Source: Streptomyces flavofungini (GTDB lineage Bacteria > Actinomycetota > Actinomycetes > Streptomycetales > Streptomycetaceae). From it: a DNA stretch of 64,000 nt. A program made the position numbers and the translations under genes. Shown piece after piece: positions 9,164-17,283 of the stretch (positions are counted from its first letter, which is position 1; each line of letters starts with the position of its first letter). The stretch lies in contig NZ_CP128846.1 in assembly GCF_030388665.1 (NCBI RefSeq), positions 3,698,001-3,762,000 of the forward strand, read 5' to 3'. Under the pieces are notes generated by a model, which had not been told where the DNA came from, searched no databases, and was given only the letters and a program-made list of their open reading frames with translations.

Positions 9164-9362
9164 CCTTGACCCAAGTCACCGCGGGATGCGCGTCCGGATC
9201 TTCGTTCGGTCGCGTGTCCGTGAACTTCCTTGCGGTGTCTGGGAATTGTGCCGCACGGACGCCTGTGCGTGTTCCGCGGGTCAGGTCAGCGGGGGTGGTC
9301 CGGCGGCGCGCTGGTTGACGCCGCGGGCGGGCGGGCACGCGTGTGCGGGCGGCGGGGCGGGT

Positions 9363-10148
9363 TCAGGCGAGCAGGTCGGGCTCGGCGCGGGTGATGTCCT
9401 GCCACAGGGGCTGGTAGTTGATCCAGGCCACGAGGTCGCCGCCGAGCTGGTCGCGGGTCTCGACGGCCTGCTTGTGCCCGATGAGGACCGGGCGGCCGGC
9501 GGCGCGGGCGGTGAGCTGGATCTGGCAGGAGCGTTCCATGGAGATGAACCACCAGGCGGCGGCGTCGACGGAGCCGCCGACGGTGAGCAGCCCGTGGTTG
9601 CGCAGGATGAGGGCCTTGTGGTCGCCGAGCGCGGCGGCGATGAGGCGTCCTTCGGCGGCGTCGACGGTGACGCCGGTGTAGCCGTCGTACAGGGCGTGGC
9701 TCTCGTAGAAGGCGCAGGACTCCTGGGTGAGGGGGTCGAGGAGTTCGCCGAGTGCGGCCAGGGCGCGGCCGTGCGTGGAGTGGCAGTGCGCGACGGCGAC
9801 GGCGTCGGGGCGGGCGCGGTGGACCTGCGCGTGCACGGTGAAGGCGGCCTGGTTGACGTGGTGGCGGCCCTCGACGACCTGGCCCTCGGCGTTGGCGAGG
9901 ACGAGGTCGCCGACGGTGACGTGCCGGAAGGGCATGCCGAAGGGATTCACCCAGAAGCAGTCGTCGTACTCGGGGTCGCACGCGGTGATGTGACCCGACA
10001 CCCCGTCCTCGTAGCCGAGCCGTCCGAAGATCCTGAGGGCGGCGGCGAGCCGTTCCTTGCGGTGGCGCCGCTCGTCCTCGGGCGTCTCGTGCGCCGGCGG
10101 CATCGCGAACTGCAACCGCTCGACGGGTATGGGTGTGGGCGCCTGCAT
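9363..10148 (-). CDS. Class II aldolase/adducin-family protein, 261 aa
   Basis: Full-length class II aldolase/adducin fold: N-terminal helix LRIFGRLGYEDGVSGHITA, metal-ligand region AHCHSTHGRALAALG, and the third His in LILRNHGLLTVGG. Family members are Zn-dependent aldolases, epimerases or decarboxylases acting on phosphorylated sugars or related hydroxy acids. The substrate cannot be read from sequence. Similar proteins in actinobacteria are usually annotated only as class II aldolase/adducin. It diverges from the flavin-oxidase remnant downstream of its start. Confidence 0.9.
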   Translation of the reverse strand: MQAPTPIPVERLQFAMPPAHETPEDERRHRKERLAAALRIFGRLGYEDGVSGHITACDPEYDDCFWVNPFGMPFRHVTVGDLVLANAEGQVVEGRHHVNQAAFTVHAQVHRARPDAVAVAHCHSTHGRALAALGELLDPLTQESCAFYESHALYDGYTGVTVDAAEGRLIAAALGDHKALILRNHGLLTVGGSVDAAAWWFISMERSCQIQLTARAAGRPVLIGHKQAVETRDQLGGDLVAWINYQPLWQDITRAEPDLLA

Positions 10149-10206
10149 GTGTCCTCCGTCCCTGGCCGTACGGAGCGGAAGTTACCGCCGGTCAGCGCAG
10201 GAGAAC

Positions 10207-10612
10207 AGGGGTCTCCTGGGAAGGGAGCGCACAGTCCGGCGCGGGGTGCCGCGCACGACGGGCATCGAGGTGCGCTTCCTGCAACGGCGAGCTGTGGCTC
10301 GGGATGATGCCGAACTCGCTGAAGGCGCTGGATCCGCGCCGCGATCCGCGGTTCGCGGCGCAGGCGGATCCGGGGGCGGGCACGGGGATGGCGGGCGGCG
10401 ACGTACGGATCGCGGGGCGGGCGGTCGAGGTGCGGGACGGGCAGACGGTCGCGCTGTACGTGGACGAGGTGGAGCCGCCGGACCCGACGGAGTTCCCCCT
10501 GTTCCGTACGGAGCTGACGGAGGTCGTCCGGACGTCCATCGAGGAGGAGAAGTACCTGGCGGTGCAGGTCTGGAAGCCGGGACGGCCGCTGAAGAAGACC
10601 AGGAGGACGTGA
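10207..10612 (+). pseudogene. Pyridoxamine 5'-phosphate oxidase-like protein, frameshifted and 5'-truncated
   Basis: The family hallmark is split over two frames. TVRRGVPRTTGIEVRF is read in one frame to about base 10281, and NGELWLGMMPNSLKALD through to the stop at 10612 is read in the next, so one extra base near 10282 (or two missing) breaks the gene. The second part continues with DPRF, RIAGRAVEV and EKYLAVQVWKPG, as in actinobacterial flavin/F420-binding split-barrel proteins of about 150 residues. The N-terminal beta strands are also missing because the divergent aldolase gene starts too close. A sequencing error cannot be excluded for the frameshift, but it would not restore the lost N-terminus. 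Confidence 0.72.
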
Positions 10613-10613
10613 G

Positions 10614-10658
10614 AACGCCGGTGCCGCCGCCCGGCTCGTGGGCGGCGGCACCGGCGTT
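10614..10658. terminator. Hairpin terminator between convergent units
   Basis: Long perfect inverted repeat, arms starting AACGCCGGTGCCGCCGCCCG with a short GCTCG loop. It separates the oxidase remnant from guaA on the other strand. Confidence 0.8.
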
Positions 10659-10689
10659 CAGGCCGAAGGGGCCGACAGGGCCGTGGGGA

Positions 10690-12270
10690 CTACTCCCACT
10701 CGATGGTGCCCGGCGGCTTGCTCGTGACGTCGAGGACGACGCGGTTGACGTCGGCGACCTCGTTGGTGATGCGGGTCGAGATCTTCGCGAGCACGTCGTA
10801 CGGCAGGCGGGACCAGTCGGCCGTCATGGCGTCCTCGGAGGAGACCGGGCGCAGCACGATCGGGTGGCCGTAGGTGCGGCCGTCGCCCTGGACGCCGACG
10901 GAGCGGACGTCGGCGAGCAGCACGACCGGGCACTGCCAGATCTCGCGGTCGAGGCCGGCCGCGGTCAGCTCCTCGCGGGCGATGGCGTCGGCCTCGCGCA
11001 GCAGGTCGAGGCGGTCCTTGGTGACCTCGCCGACGATGCGGATGCCGAGGCCGGGGCCCGGGAAGGGCTGGCGCTGGACGATCTCGTCGGGCAGGCCGAG
11101 CTCCTGGCCGACCATGCGCACCTCGTCCTTGAAGAGCTTGCGCAGCGGCTCGATGAGCTGGAACTCGAGGTCCTCGGGGAGGCCGCCCACGTTGTGGTGG
11201 GACTTGATGTTGGCGGTGCCGGTGCCGCCACCGGACTCGACCACGTCGGGGTAGAGCGTGCCCTGGACGAGGAACTCGACGGGCTGGTCCCCGGGGGCCT
11301 CCGCGACGATCTCGGCCTGGGCCTGCTCGAAGACGCGGATGAACTCGCGGCCGATGATCTTCCGCTTCTCCTCGGGGTCGGACACCCCGGCGAGCGCGGA
11401 GAGGAACCGCTCCTGCGCGTCGACGACCTTCAGCTGGACGCCGGTCGCCGCCACGAAGTCCTTCTCGACCTGCTCCGTCTCCCCCTGGCGCATCAGGCCG
11501 TGGTCGACGTACACACAGGTCAGCTGGGAGCCGATGGCCTTCTGGACGAGGGCCGCGGCGACCGCGGAGTCGACGCCGCCGGACAGGCCGCAGATGGCGC
11601 GCTTGGAGCCGACCTGCTCGCGGATCGCGGTGACCTGCTCGTCGATGACGTTGCCGGTGGTCCAGGACGGGGTCAGGCCCGCGCCCCGGTACAGGAAGTG
11701 CTCCAGGACCTGCTGGCCGTGCGTGGAGTGCATGACCTCGGGGTGGTACTGGACGCCGTACAGCTTCTTCTCGTCGTTCTCGAAGGCCGCGACCGGGACG
11801 ACGTCCGTGGACGCCGTGACGGCGAAGCCCTCGGGGGCGGCGCTGCACGCGTCGCCGTGCGACATCCACACGGACTGCTCGTCCGGGGTGCCCTCGAAGA
11901 GGGTGGAGCCGGACTTGGAGACGTGCAGGGGGGTGCGGCCGTACTCCCGGGCGCCCGTGTTGTCGACCGTGCCGCCGAGGGTCGTCGCCATCAGCTGGAA
12001 GCCGTAGCACATGCCGAAGACGGGGACTCCGGCCTCGAAGAGGGCGCGGTCCACCGACGGGGCCTGCTCGGCGTACACCGAGGAGGGACCGCCGGAGAGG
12101 ATGATCGCCGCGGGGTTCTTGGCGAGCATCTCGGCAACCGGCATGGTGCTCGGCACGATCTCGCTGTAGACCCGGGCCTCGCGGACGCGGCGGGCGATGA
12201 GCTGGGCGTACTGCGCTCCGAAGTCGACGACCAGGACGGTGTCGGGGGCGGCGGGGGGCGCTACTGGCAC
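10690..12270 (-). CDS. guaA: GMP synthase (glutamine-hydrolysing), 526 aa
   Basis: Converts XMP to GMP using glutamine and ATP, the last step of guanine nucleotide synthesis. The N-terminal class I glutamine amidotransferase domain has the nucleophile Cys88 in FGMCYGFQ and the His/Glu pair in VQYHPEV. The central ATP pyrophosphatase has the P-loop [11 protein letters not shown] near residue 237, and the C-terminal dimerisation domain ends in PPGTIEWE. The GTG at 12270 is preceded by GGAAG at good spacing and gives the usual family length; the frame upstream is low-complexity. Other guanine pathway genes (guaB, guaB3) lie at 37-40 kb. Confidence 0.98.
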   Translation of the reverse strand: MPVAPPAAPDTVLVVDFGAQYAQLIARRVREARVYSEIVPSTMPVAEMLAKNPAAIILSGGPSSVYAEQAPSVDRALFEAGVPVFGMCYGFQLMATTLGGTVDNTGAREYGRTPLHVSKSGSTLFEGTPDEQSVWMSHGDACSAAPEGFAVTASTDVVPVAAFENDEKKLYGVQYHPEVMHSTHGQQVLEHFLYRGAGLTPSWTTGNVIDEQVTAIREQVGSKRAICGLSGGVDSAVAAALVQKAIGSQLTCVYVDHGLMRQGETEQVEKDFVAATGVQLKVVDAQERFLSALAGVSDPEEKRKIIGREFIRVFEQAQAEIVAEAPGDQPVEFLVQGTLYPDVVESGGGTGTANIKSHHNVGGLPEDLEFQLIEPLRKLFKDEVRMVGQELGLPDEIVQRQPFPGPGLGIRIVGEVTKDRLDLLREADAIAREELTAAGLDREIWQCPVVLLADVRSVGVQGDGRTYGHPIVLRPVSSEDAMTADWSRLPYDVLAKISTRITNEVADVNRVVLDVTSKPPGTIEWE

Positions 12271-12354
12271 GGTTTGCCTTCCGGCGGTGAGCAAGAGGGT
12301 GTGTCCGTCGATTCTAACGGGGGTCGGGGGGTGGGCGTCTGGTGTGGTTGTTCG

Positions 12355-12430
12355 CCCCCTCTGACCCCTCCGCCCTCTCTGACCCCTCTGTCCCCGCTGT
12401 CCCCGCTGTCTCCTCCGCCCCTCTGCCCCC
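12355..12430 (+). repeat. Pyrimidine-rich degenerate direct repeats
   Basis: A C/T-rich stretch of short repeats (variants of CCCCTCTGACC and CCCCGCTGT) in the guaA/chorismate mutase divergent intergenic region. No gene is evident in it. Confidence 0.5.
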
Positions 12431-12480
12431 CGCCCCTTCCCGTCCCGTTCCAGGGGCCGCGCGCTCCGGGCCCCCTGTCG

Positions 12481-12513
12481 CGCTGCGCGCTCGTCCTCGG
12501 GCGCCGGACGGGC
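12481..12513 (+). repeat. Dispersed intergenic repeat (diverged copy)
   Basis: Contains GCTCGTCCTCGGGCGCCGGA followed by CGGGCC, matching the element found three times at 52.1-52.35 kb. This motif is a familiar intergenic repeat of Streptomyces. Confidence 0.6.
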
Positions 12514-12568
12514 CGGGACGGCCGGCATGGGCAGAGTTGGGGGGTGCCGGGCGCGCGCACGGGGTGCG

Positions 12569-12574
12569 TACACT
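12569..12574 (+). promoter_or_regulatory. Probable -10 box of the leader peptide/chorismate mutase transcript
   Basis: TACACT fits the Streptomyces TANNNT -10 pattern and lies 7 bases before the ATG at 12582. The transcript would then begin at or next to the leader ATG (leaderless). No convincing -35 box is visible. Confidence 0.5.
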
Positions 12575-12581
12575 GGGGCCC

Positions 12582-12653
12582 ATGTTCACGCACTCGACCT
12601 TCGTCTTTACCTATGGCATCCGGCTCGCCGGCTGCCATGGTCGAGCTGCTTGA
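12582..12653 (+). CDS. Probable aromatic leader peptide of the chorismate mutase gene, 23 aa
   Basis: A short ORF directly after a -10-like box. Phe at positions 2, 7 and 9 and Tyr at 11 are packed into its first half, and it uses the rare codons TTT (F9) and TAT (Y11), which are scarce in this very high-GC genome. A perfect terminator hairpin follows 24 bases after its stop, and then the chorismate mutase gene. Chorismate mutase commits chorismate to Phe and Tyr, so a Phe/Tyr-rich leader fits ribosome-mediated attenuation. The attenuation role is inferred; alternative antiterminator pairing was not proven. Confidence 0.6.
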   Translation: MFTHSTFVFTYGIRLAGCHGRAA

Positions 12654-12677
12654 CGTAACGCCAAGCGACTTCCCAGG

Positions 12678-12704
12678 CGCCCCGGGCCGACAAGGCCCGG
12701 GGCG
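12678..12704 (+). terminator. Probable attenuator hairpin before chorismate mutase
   Basis: Perfect 11-bp stem (CGCCCCGGGCC with its complement), loop of 5 bases, followed by TTCTGTTGTT. It lies between the leader peptide stop and the chorismate mutase ribosome-binding site. Confidence 0.7.
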
Positions 12705-12767
12705 TTCTGTTGTTCCCGGGCACTGCCGTCCCGGGGCTCCGCCACCCGACCAAGGAGCCCCACCACC

Positions 12768-13097
12768 ATGAACGCCGCCATTCCCGCCACTTCCGCCACT
12801 CCCGCCACGACGCCGACCACCGCCGCCGAACAGACCGGCGCCCGCACCCCCGAGGCCGCCGAGCTCATCGGCGGTGCCCGTGAGCGCATCGACGCCCTCG
12901 ACGACCGGATCATCGGGCTCGTCCAGGAACGGATGGCCGTCTCCGCCGTCATCCAGGAAGCCCGCATCAGCTCGGGCGGGCGGCGCGTGAACCTCTCCCG
13001 CGAGATGGAGGTTCTCAGCCACTACAGGGACGCCCTGGGCAAGCCCGGCACCCAGCTCGCCATGACGCTCCTCGAGCTGTGCCGGGGCCGCGTCTGA
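12768..13097 (+). CDS. Chorismate mutase, AroQ class, 109 aa
   Basis: Converts chorismate to prephenate for phenylalanine and tyrosine synthesis. The all-helical AroQ core is visible from about residue 35: RERIDALDDRIIGLVQERMAV, then ARISSGGRRVNLSREMEVLSHYRDALG. An Ala/Thr/Pro-rich N-terminal extension of about 25 residues precedes it. The ATG at 12768 has AAGGAG upstream. It sits next to and divergent from guaA, and downstream of a putative leader peptide and terminator hairpin that probably regulate it. Confidence 0.93.
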   Translation: MNAAIPATSATPATTPTTAAEQTGARTPEAAELIGGARERIDALDDRIIGLVQERMAVSAVIQEARISSGGRRVNLSREMEVLSHYRDALGKPGTQLAMTLLELCRGRV

Positions 13098-13374
13098 GCC
13101 CTGGCCCCGCCCGGCCAGGGCGTGGGCGGGCCCTGGCCGGCGGGGCCGAGCTCCTTCGGAGCCGTGTCGGAGCCCTCCCGGAGCCCTCCCGGAGCCCTCT
13201 CGGAGCCCTCTCAGCGACACACCCGCCCCCGGCGGAAACCGGAACCACTGCGCCACGGACCTGAGTTCGGATCCCTTCTCACCCGTACGGCGCGTGACCG
13301 GTTCCCGACGGACTTCGTTGGTCCCGATGTCCGTGCCAGCCAGGGGCGGGCCGCAAGAACCACGCGTGGCTCCG

Positions 13375-13426
13375 CTGGAGCGATGAGGCGTACGCGCATC
13401 GCGTACGCCGTGGGACCTCGCTCCAG
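13375..13426. other. Nested inverted-repeat structure
   Basis: The outer stem CTGGAGCGA (13375-13383) pairs perfectly with 13418-13426. The inner stem GGCGTACGCG (13387-13396) pairs perfectly with 13400-13409 around a 3-base loop. Function unknown. Confidence 0.6.
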
Positions 13427-13831
13427 AGAAGTGACCGGACGGCAGGGGACAGCAGCCCGGTCACCCAGGGAACGGTCGGCTCCGGGGACGCCCGGAGCCG
13501 GTCGGCCTCCGTCCCCTTCCGGTACCGCTCCCGCACCGCTCCCGTCTCATTTCCACCCCGTTTCCGGGCCCGCCCCCGGCCCGTCCCCACCTCACTCTTG
13601 CCTCGTTCCCGCCCCGTTCTCGGTCTGCTCCCCCTGTGCTCCCCTTCCGTTCTCGTTCCGTTTGCCGCTCCGCCCGGCCGGGCCGTTCCGGCGGTCCCGT
13701 CCCCTCCGTTTCGCCGCTGTCCGCTCCGCACGCTTTTCGGCCAGCCTCACCGCTCCGATCCATTCCGGCCTTGCGCCCCAAGATGTCGTCGAAACAGTTG
13801 CGCGGAGAACCGGCCATCCTCCACGATGCGT

Positions 13832-14034
13832 AGAGGGAGAGGGGCTCAGGACCCCGCTCTCCACAACTCCATCGCCATTGGTCTACTCCAGCCGTGCGCC
13901 CCCTGTGCGCCGGGTCGGCCACCGGCTCTCTCGACCAGCGGCGCACTCCCCCGGCGCCGCCCCGAGGCACCGACGCTGCCCTGACGTCGGTGCTGACAGC
14001 CAAGGGCCCCGCGGATCCGTCCCGCGGGGCCCTT
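13832..14034 (+). ncRNA. Candidate structured small RNA ending at a terminator
   Basis: Four consecutive hairpins can be drawn: 13836-13862; GCGGCGC paired over 13938-13960 with a C-rich loop; CACCGACG paired over 13968-13992; and a terminal hairpin at 14002-14034. There is no ORF. No promoter was identified and no known RNA family was recognised, so this is structure-based inference. Confidence 0.35.
14002..14034. terminator. Rho-independent-like terminator
   Basis: AAGGGCCCCGCGG pairs with its complement ending CCCTT, with a 7-base loop. It lies upstream of the convergent end of the lipoprotein gene. Confidence 0.75.
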
Positions 14035-14132
14035 CGCTCTTCCACCGAACCGGGCGGCGGCCTTCCACTGACCGGCGACCTGCCACCGAACCAACGCCAG
14101 GAGGCCCACCGCGCCTCGTCCGGCGCCGACGC

Positions 14133-15005
14133 CTACCCCACCTTGTCCAGCTGCGCGTCCACCACCGCCGCCGGCACCTCGGGCGCCTCGTCCGCCTTGT
14201 CCGGGCCGGGCAGGTCCGAGCCTCCGCCACCCTCCCGGGACTCCTCCTCGCCCGCCACGGCCTCCGGGTCGTAGTAGTTCCGCGCGACGAAGGAGACCAG
14301 CGTCGAGCCGTCCCGCACCACGACGACGGCGTGCCGCTTCACGAACTGCTCCTCGCGGCTGCCGATCCTGTACGCGACCGACTCGTCACCCTTGTCCGGC
14401 GCGGACTCGGGCGTGACGCCGCTGTACCGCACGCCGCCCGCACGGAACGCGCCGCACTCCTTCGCCTTCGCCGCCGCCCGCACCTCCCGCAGCGCCTTCC
14501 GCGCGCTGTTCTGGCTGTCGTACGCGAACAGCTCGACGTCCGTCGCCACCAGGTCGTCGCGCACGCGCTTCGGCGCCACCGTGCGGCCCGCGTGCGCCTG
14601 GGCCTTCGGCGGGGTGGCCGCGGCCGTCATGTCCGAGAGCGGGCGGCAGGCGGCCGGGGTCGCCGCGGCGCCGTCCGACGCGGCCTCCAGCTTCGACCGC
14701 TCCCGGGGCGTCACCTCGTACCGCTTCAGGGCCGGGCGCTTCAGGTCGTCCGCGGCGAGGACCTTCGCCTTCAGCTTCTTCGCCTCCGGGGAGCGGTCCG
14801 CGGAGCCGCCGTCGGCACCCGCCCCGTCCGACCCGCCGCCCGGCCCCTTCGGCTTCGCCTGCGACGTCGACGACTTGCCGCCGTCACGGCCGTCGCCCTT
14901 GTCCCCGTCGCCGCCACCGCACGCGGCGGTCAGACCCAGAGCGGCCGCGACCGAGACGGCCGCGACGACACGCGACACAGCTGACTTCACGTTCCGTTCC
15001 CCCAT
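14133..15005 (-). CDS. Putative lipoprotein, about 290 aa
   Basis: The signal peptide has a lipobox (LTAAC, then GGGDGDKGDG), so the protein should be lipid-anchored outside the membrane. A Gly/Asp/Lys-rich linker follows, then a soluble domain of about 200 residues (YEVTPRERSKLEA, CRPLSDM, VVVVRDGSTLVSFVARN). The domain resembles sensor or substrate-binding lipoprotein domains of actinobacteria but I cannot name the family. Starts at ATG 15005 and GTG 14990 are both plausible; the GTG gives the more compact signal peptide. It appears monocistronic. Confidence 0.82.
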   Translation of the reverse strand: MGERNVKSAVSRVVAAVSVAAALGLTAACGGGDGDKGDGRDGGKSSTSQAKPKGPGGGSDGAGADGGSADRSPEAKKLKAKVLAADDLKRPALKRYEVTPRERSKLEAASDGAAATPAACRPLSDMTAAATPPKAQAHAGRTVAPKRVRDDLVATDVELFAYDSQNSARKALREVRAAAKAKECGAFRAGGVRYSGVTPESAPDKGDESVAYRIGSREEQFVKRHAVVVVRDGSTLVSFVARNYYDPEAVAGEEESREGGGGSDLPGPDKADEAPEVPAAVVDAQLDKVG

Positions 15006-15178
15006 GGTTCCTGGCGCACCCCGGGCGCAGCACGCCGCGCGCACGCCTCGCACGTCCATGCGGAGTCACCCGCACCTCTTCTACGACTGAAGATCGACGT
15101 GCGCGGTTCCCTCGGACGCCCGGCCAGCCGCGTGACGCGTACACGACTTACGTCACACCCCGGTCGCCCGACCGCCCC

Positions 15179-15216
15179 CGAGGGCACCCCCTCGGCCCGA
15201 GGGCACCCCCTCGGCC
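15179..15216. terminator. Two tandem 19-bp hairpin units downstream of a gene
   Basis: Two exact copies of CGAGGGCACCCCCTCGGCC. Each is itself an inverted repeat (CGAGG/CCTCG). They start 21 bp beyond the stop of the minus-strand gene at 15237 and may act as its terminator. Confidence 0.55.
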
Positions 15217-15236
15217 CGACGGCGCCGGAACCGGCG

Positions 15237-15638
15237 TCACTGCCAGGGCCAGAACCGGTACGGGCTCAGGACCAGGATCGCCAGGACCATGCAGCCCCCG
15301 ACGATCAGCACGCTCCGCACCTGGCGCCACCGCTCGGACCGCTCCGAGCGGCCACCGGCCCGCCCCGTGGGCGCGGCCCGCCACTCGTCGGGGCGCCACG
15401 GCTGCGCGGACTCCTCCCTGCGCTTGCGCCGCTTGCGGCCGACGACGCCCTCGGCCTCCTTCCGCGCCGCCTCCTGGTCCAGGCGGCGCAGCCGCTCGGC
15501 GACCATGCGCGCCCGCGCGGACGGCTCCTTCGGCGCGGACGCCCGGATCTCCCGCTCACTGTCCTGCTCGAACCGGCGCCACACCTCGTCGGGTATGGAC
15601 GACTCGTCGTCAGGCTCGCGCGGCGACTGCACGGACAC
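15237..15638 (-). CDS. Small C-terminally anchored membrane protein, 133 aa
   Basis: GTG start at 15638. A charged helical cytoplasmic region (ARARMVAERLRRLDQEAARKE, then RKRRKRREE) is followed by a single hydrophobic helix at the C-terminus (VLIVGGCMVLAILVL). This layout fits a tail-anchored protein with the charged part inside. I recognise it as a type common in Streptomyces but with no known function. It is divergent from the surface protein at 15938. Confidence 0.78.
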   Translation of the reverse strand: MSVQSPREPDDESSIPDEVWRRFEQDSEREIRASAPKEPSARARMVAERLRRLDQEAARKEAEGVVGRKRRKRREESAQPWRPDEWRAAPTGRAGGRSERSERWRQVRSVLIVGGCMVLAILVLSPYRFWPWQ

Positions 15639-15937
15639 TGTGCCCCCAAAGAATCCATTCCAGAGCGTGCTTCATCAGTGTGCTACGTCAGCGAGCTCCA
15701 TCTCGCTTGCAAACGGGGGAAGTTCTACGACACGGCCCCGCGGCGGCACAAGCCGGCGCCCAAATCGACCCGCACGCATGTGACTCACGCCACATAAGAA
15801 TTCTGTGAGTCCCAGGACAACCATTCCCGGCCTGCGCAGGTCATCCATGCGTAACCACGGCCACTTCCGCGCCCCGCCGCGGAGGCCTCCACCTCCGTAC
15901 CGCGCGGGCGCGGTGCGCCGGACTCTCTGAGGTCTTC

Positions 15938-17083
15938 ATGAAGCTTCGCCGTGCTCTGGCCGCCGCGGCGGCGACGGCCGTCATCGCCCCGCTCGCGCTG
16001 CTCTCAGCACCGGCCGCGTTCGCAACTGAGGACGTGAGCACAACGCCGTCAGCCAACGCGACACCCCCGGCCGAGTCCCCCGGCCCGGAGGACCCCGCCG
16101 AGCCCGGCGACGGCACGAAGCCCGGCGACGGCGACACCGAGCCCGAGGACCCGACGAAGCCCGATGACCCGGCCGAGCCCGGCGACGGCACCGAGCCCGG
16201 CGAGGGCGACGCGAAGCCCGGCGACGACACCGAGCCCGGCGACAGCGACGCGAAGCCCGGCGACGGCGACACCGATCCAGGTGACGACACCGAGCCCGGC
16301 GAGGACACCACCGGCCCCGGCGACGAGACCACCCCGACCGACGAGCCCACCGAGTGCCCGGTCGACGACGAGAGCGGCGAGGACGCCGCGAACGCGCTGG
16401 AACTCAAGCTCAAGGGCCTGCCCGGCAAGATCGTCGCGGGCAGCGGCTGGCACGAGTTCAAGCTGATCGCGGCCAACCCCAGCGACGAGGACCTCGGCAA
16501 GGTCAGGTGGCTGGCCGCCGCGGACAACTTCTCGGAGAGCGAGGACGAGAAGGACTGGCTGAGCAGCTACACGCGCATCCAGTTCTACGACCCCGAGGCC
16601 AAGGGCTGGAAGTCGATCGTCGACGAGGTCGAGAGCGGCGTCACCTTCGGCACGACGACGCTCGCCGCCAAGGAGCAGGTCGAGATCAGGCTGCGCCTGA
16701 ACATCAACAAGAAGGCCCCGGCGGGCGACGGCTACGCGTTCGGCCTCGGCGGCTATGTGGACTCCGAGCTGAACTGCGAGCACAACGCGTTCGCGTTCTT
16801 CGACTTCACCGTCCTGAAGCCCGGCAGCGACAACGAACACCCCGGTGAGGCGATCCCGCGGCCGGACGTCACCGAGCCGCCGGCCGCCAAGAAGCCGCAG
16901 GGCGGCCGCGCCGACGAGGTGAAGAAGACGGTCGCGGACATCCCGCCCACCGGCAGCCTCGCCCAGACCGGCTCCAGCTCCGCCCTTCCGACCATCGGCA
17001 TCGTCGGCGGCATCGCCGTCGTCGCGGGCGCCGGCGCGGTGTACGTCGTACGCCGCCGCTCGAACTCGGACGCCGCCGCCTAG
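15938..17083 (+). CDS. LAxTG-anchored surface protein with Pro/Gly/Asp repeats, 381 aa
   Basis: Sec signal peptide (MKLRRALAAAAATAVIAPLA, cleavage near AFA). A low-complexity region at about residues 45-140 is built from Glu/Lys-Pro-Gly-Asp units. A soluble domain with two Cys follows (residues 141-285). The C-terminal sorting signal is LAQTG at 341-345, then a hydrophobic helix and RRR. LAxTG is the motif cut by class E sortases of Streptomyces, so the protein should be covalently attached to peptidoglycan on the outside. The repeat is presumably a wall-spanning spacer. A strong terminator follows. Confidence 0.92.
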   Translation: MKLRRALAAAAATAVIAPLALLSAPAAFATEDVSTTPSANATPPAESPGPEDPAEPGDGTKPGDGDTEPEDPTKPDDPAEPGDGTEPGEGDAKPGDDTEPGDSDAKPGDGDTDPGDDTEPGEDTTGPGDETTPTDEPTECPVDDESGEDAANALELKLKGLPGKIVAGSGWHEFKLIAANPSDEDLGKVRWLAAADNFSESEDEKDWLSSYTRIQFYDPEAKGWKSIVDEVESGVTFGTTTLAAKEQVEIRLRLNINKKAPAGDGYAFGLGGYVDSELNCEHNAFAFFDFTVLKPGSDNEHPGEAIPRPDVTEPPAAKKPQGGRADEVKKTVADIPPTGSLAQTGSSSALPTIGIVGGIAVVAGAGAVYVVRRRSNSDAAA

Positions 17084-17102
17084 GCGACGTACCGCGAGAC
17101 GC

Positions 17103-17139
17103 GAAGGACCTGCACTCGGAGGGGGGTGCAGGTCCTTTC
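17103..17139. terminator. Rho-independent terminator of the surface protein gene
   Basis: AAGGACCTGCAC pairs perfectly with GTGCAGGTCCTT across a purine-rich loop and is followed by TTCG. Confidence 0.85.
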
Positions 17140-17207
17140 GCGCGTCTGGCCGCGGTCTTCGCGTACGTACGCCGTTGCGCGCGGGTAGCCGTCTCCGCAC
17201 AGGTGCC

Positions 17208-17279
17208 CCTCTTCGCGCGAATACGCCTCTTCGCGCGGATACGCCTCTTCCCGCAGGTACGCCTCTTCCCGCAGGTACG
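17208..17279. repeat. Four 18-bp tandem repeats next to the GMC oxidoreductase stop
   Basis: Units begin at 17208, 17226, 17244 and 17262. The last two (CCTCTTCCCGCAGGTACG) are identical and the first two differ at a few positions. The array ends 4 bp from the minus-strand stop codon at 17284-17286. Confidence 0.85.
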
Positions 17280-17283
17280 CCGC

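Larger units (their letters stand above)
13098..14132. other. Gene-free, hairpin-rich 1-kb region
   Basis: No reading frame here has credible protein composition. It contains a nested palindrome at 13375-13426, a strongly pyrimidine-biased stretch at about 13500-13740, a series of hairpins at 13836-13992 and a strong terminator at 14002-14034. A non-coding RNA is possible. Confidence 0.5.

Noticed and set aside
7791..10307. Very long plus-strand open frames opposite the membrane protein and aldolase genes
   Set aside because: They are antisense to genes with clear family motifs, have Arg/Ala/Thr-rich or Gly/Asp/Val-rich composition from GC-biased codon shadows, and show no domain motifs.
13938..13960. 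C-rich loop considered as a 6C-type RNA
   Set aside because: Only five consecutive C in one loop and no second matching hairpin of the type; similarity is too weak to name the family.
13461..14045. Minus-strand frame of 194 codons in the gene-free region
   Set aside because: Arg/Gly/Glu-rich low-complexity composition opposite a pyrimidine-rich tract, no ribosome-binding site, and it runs across the hairpins and terminator.
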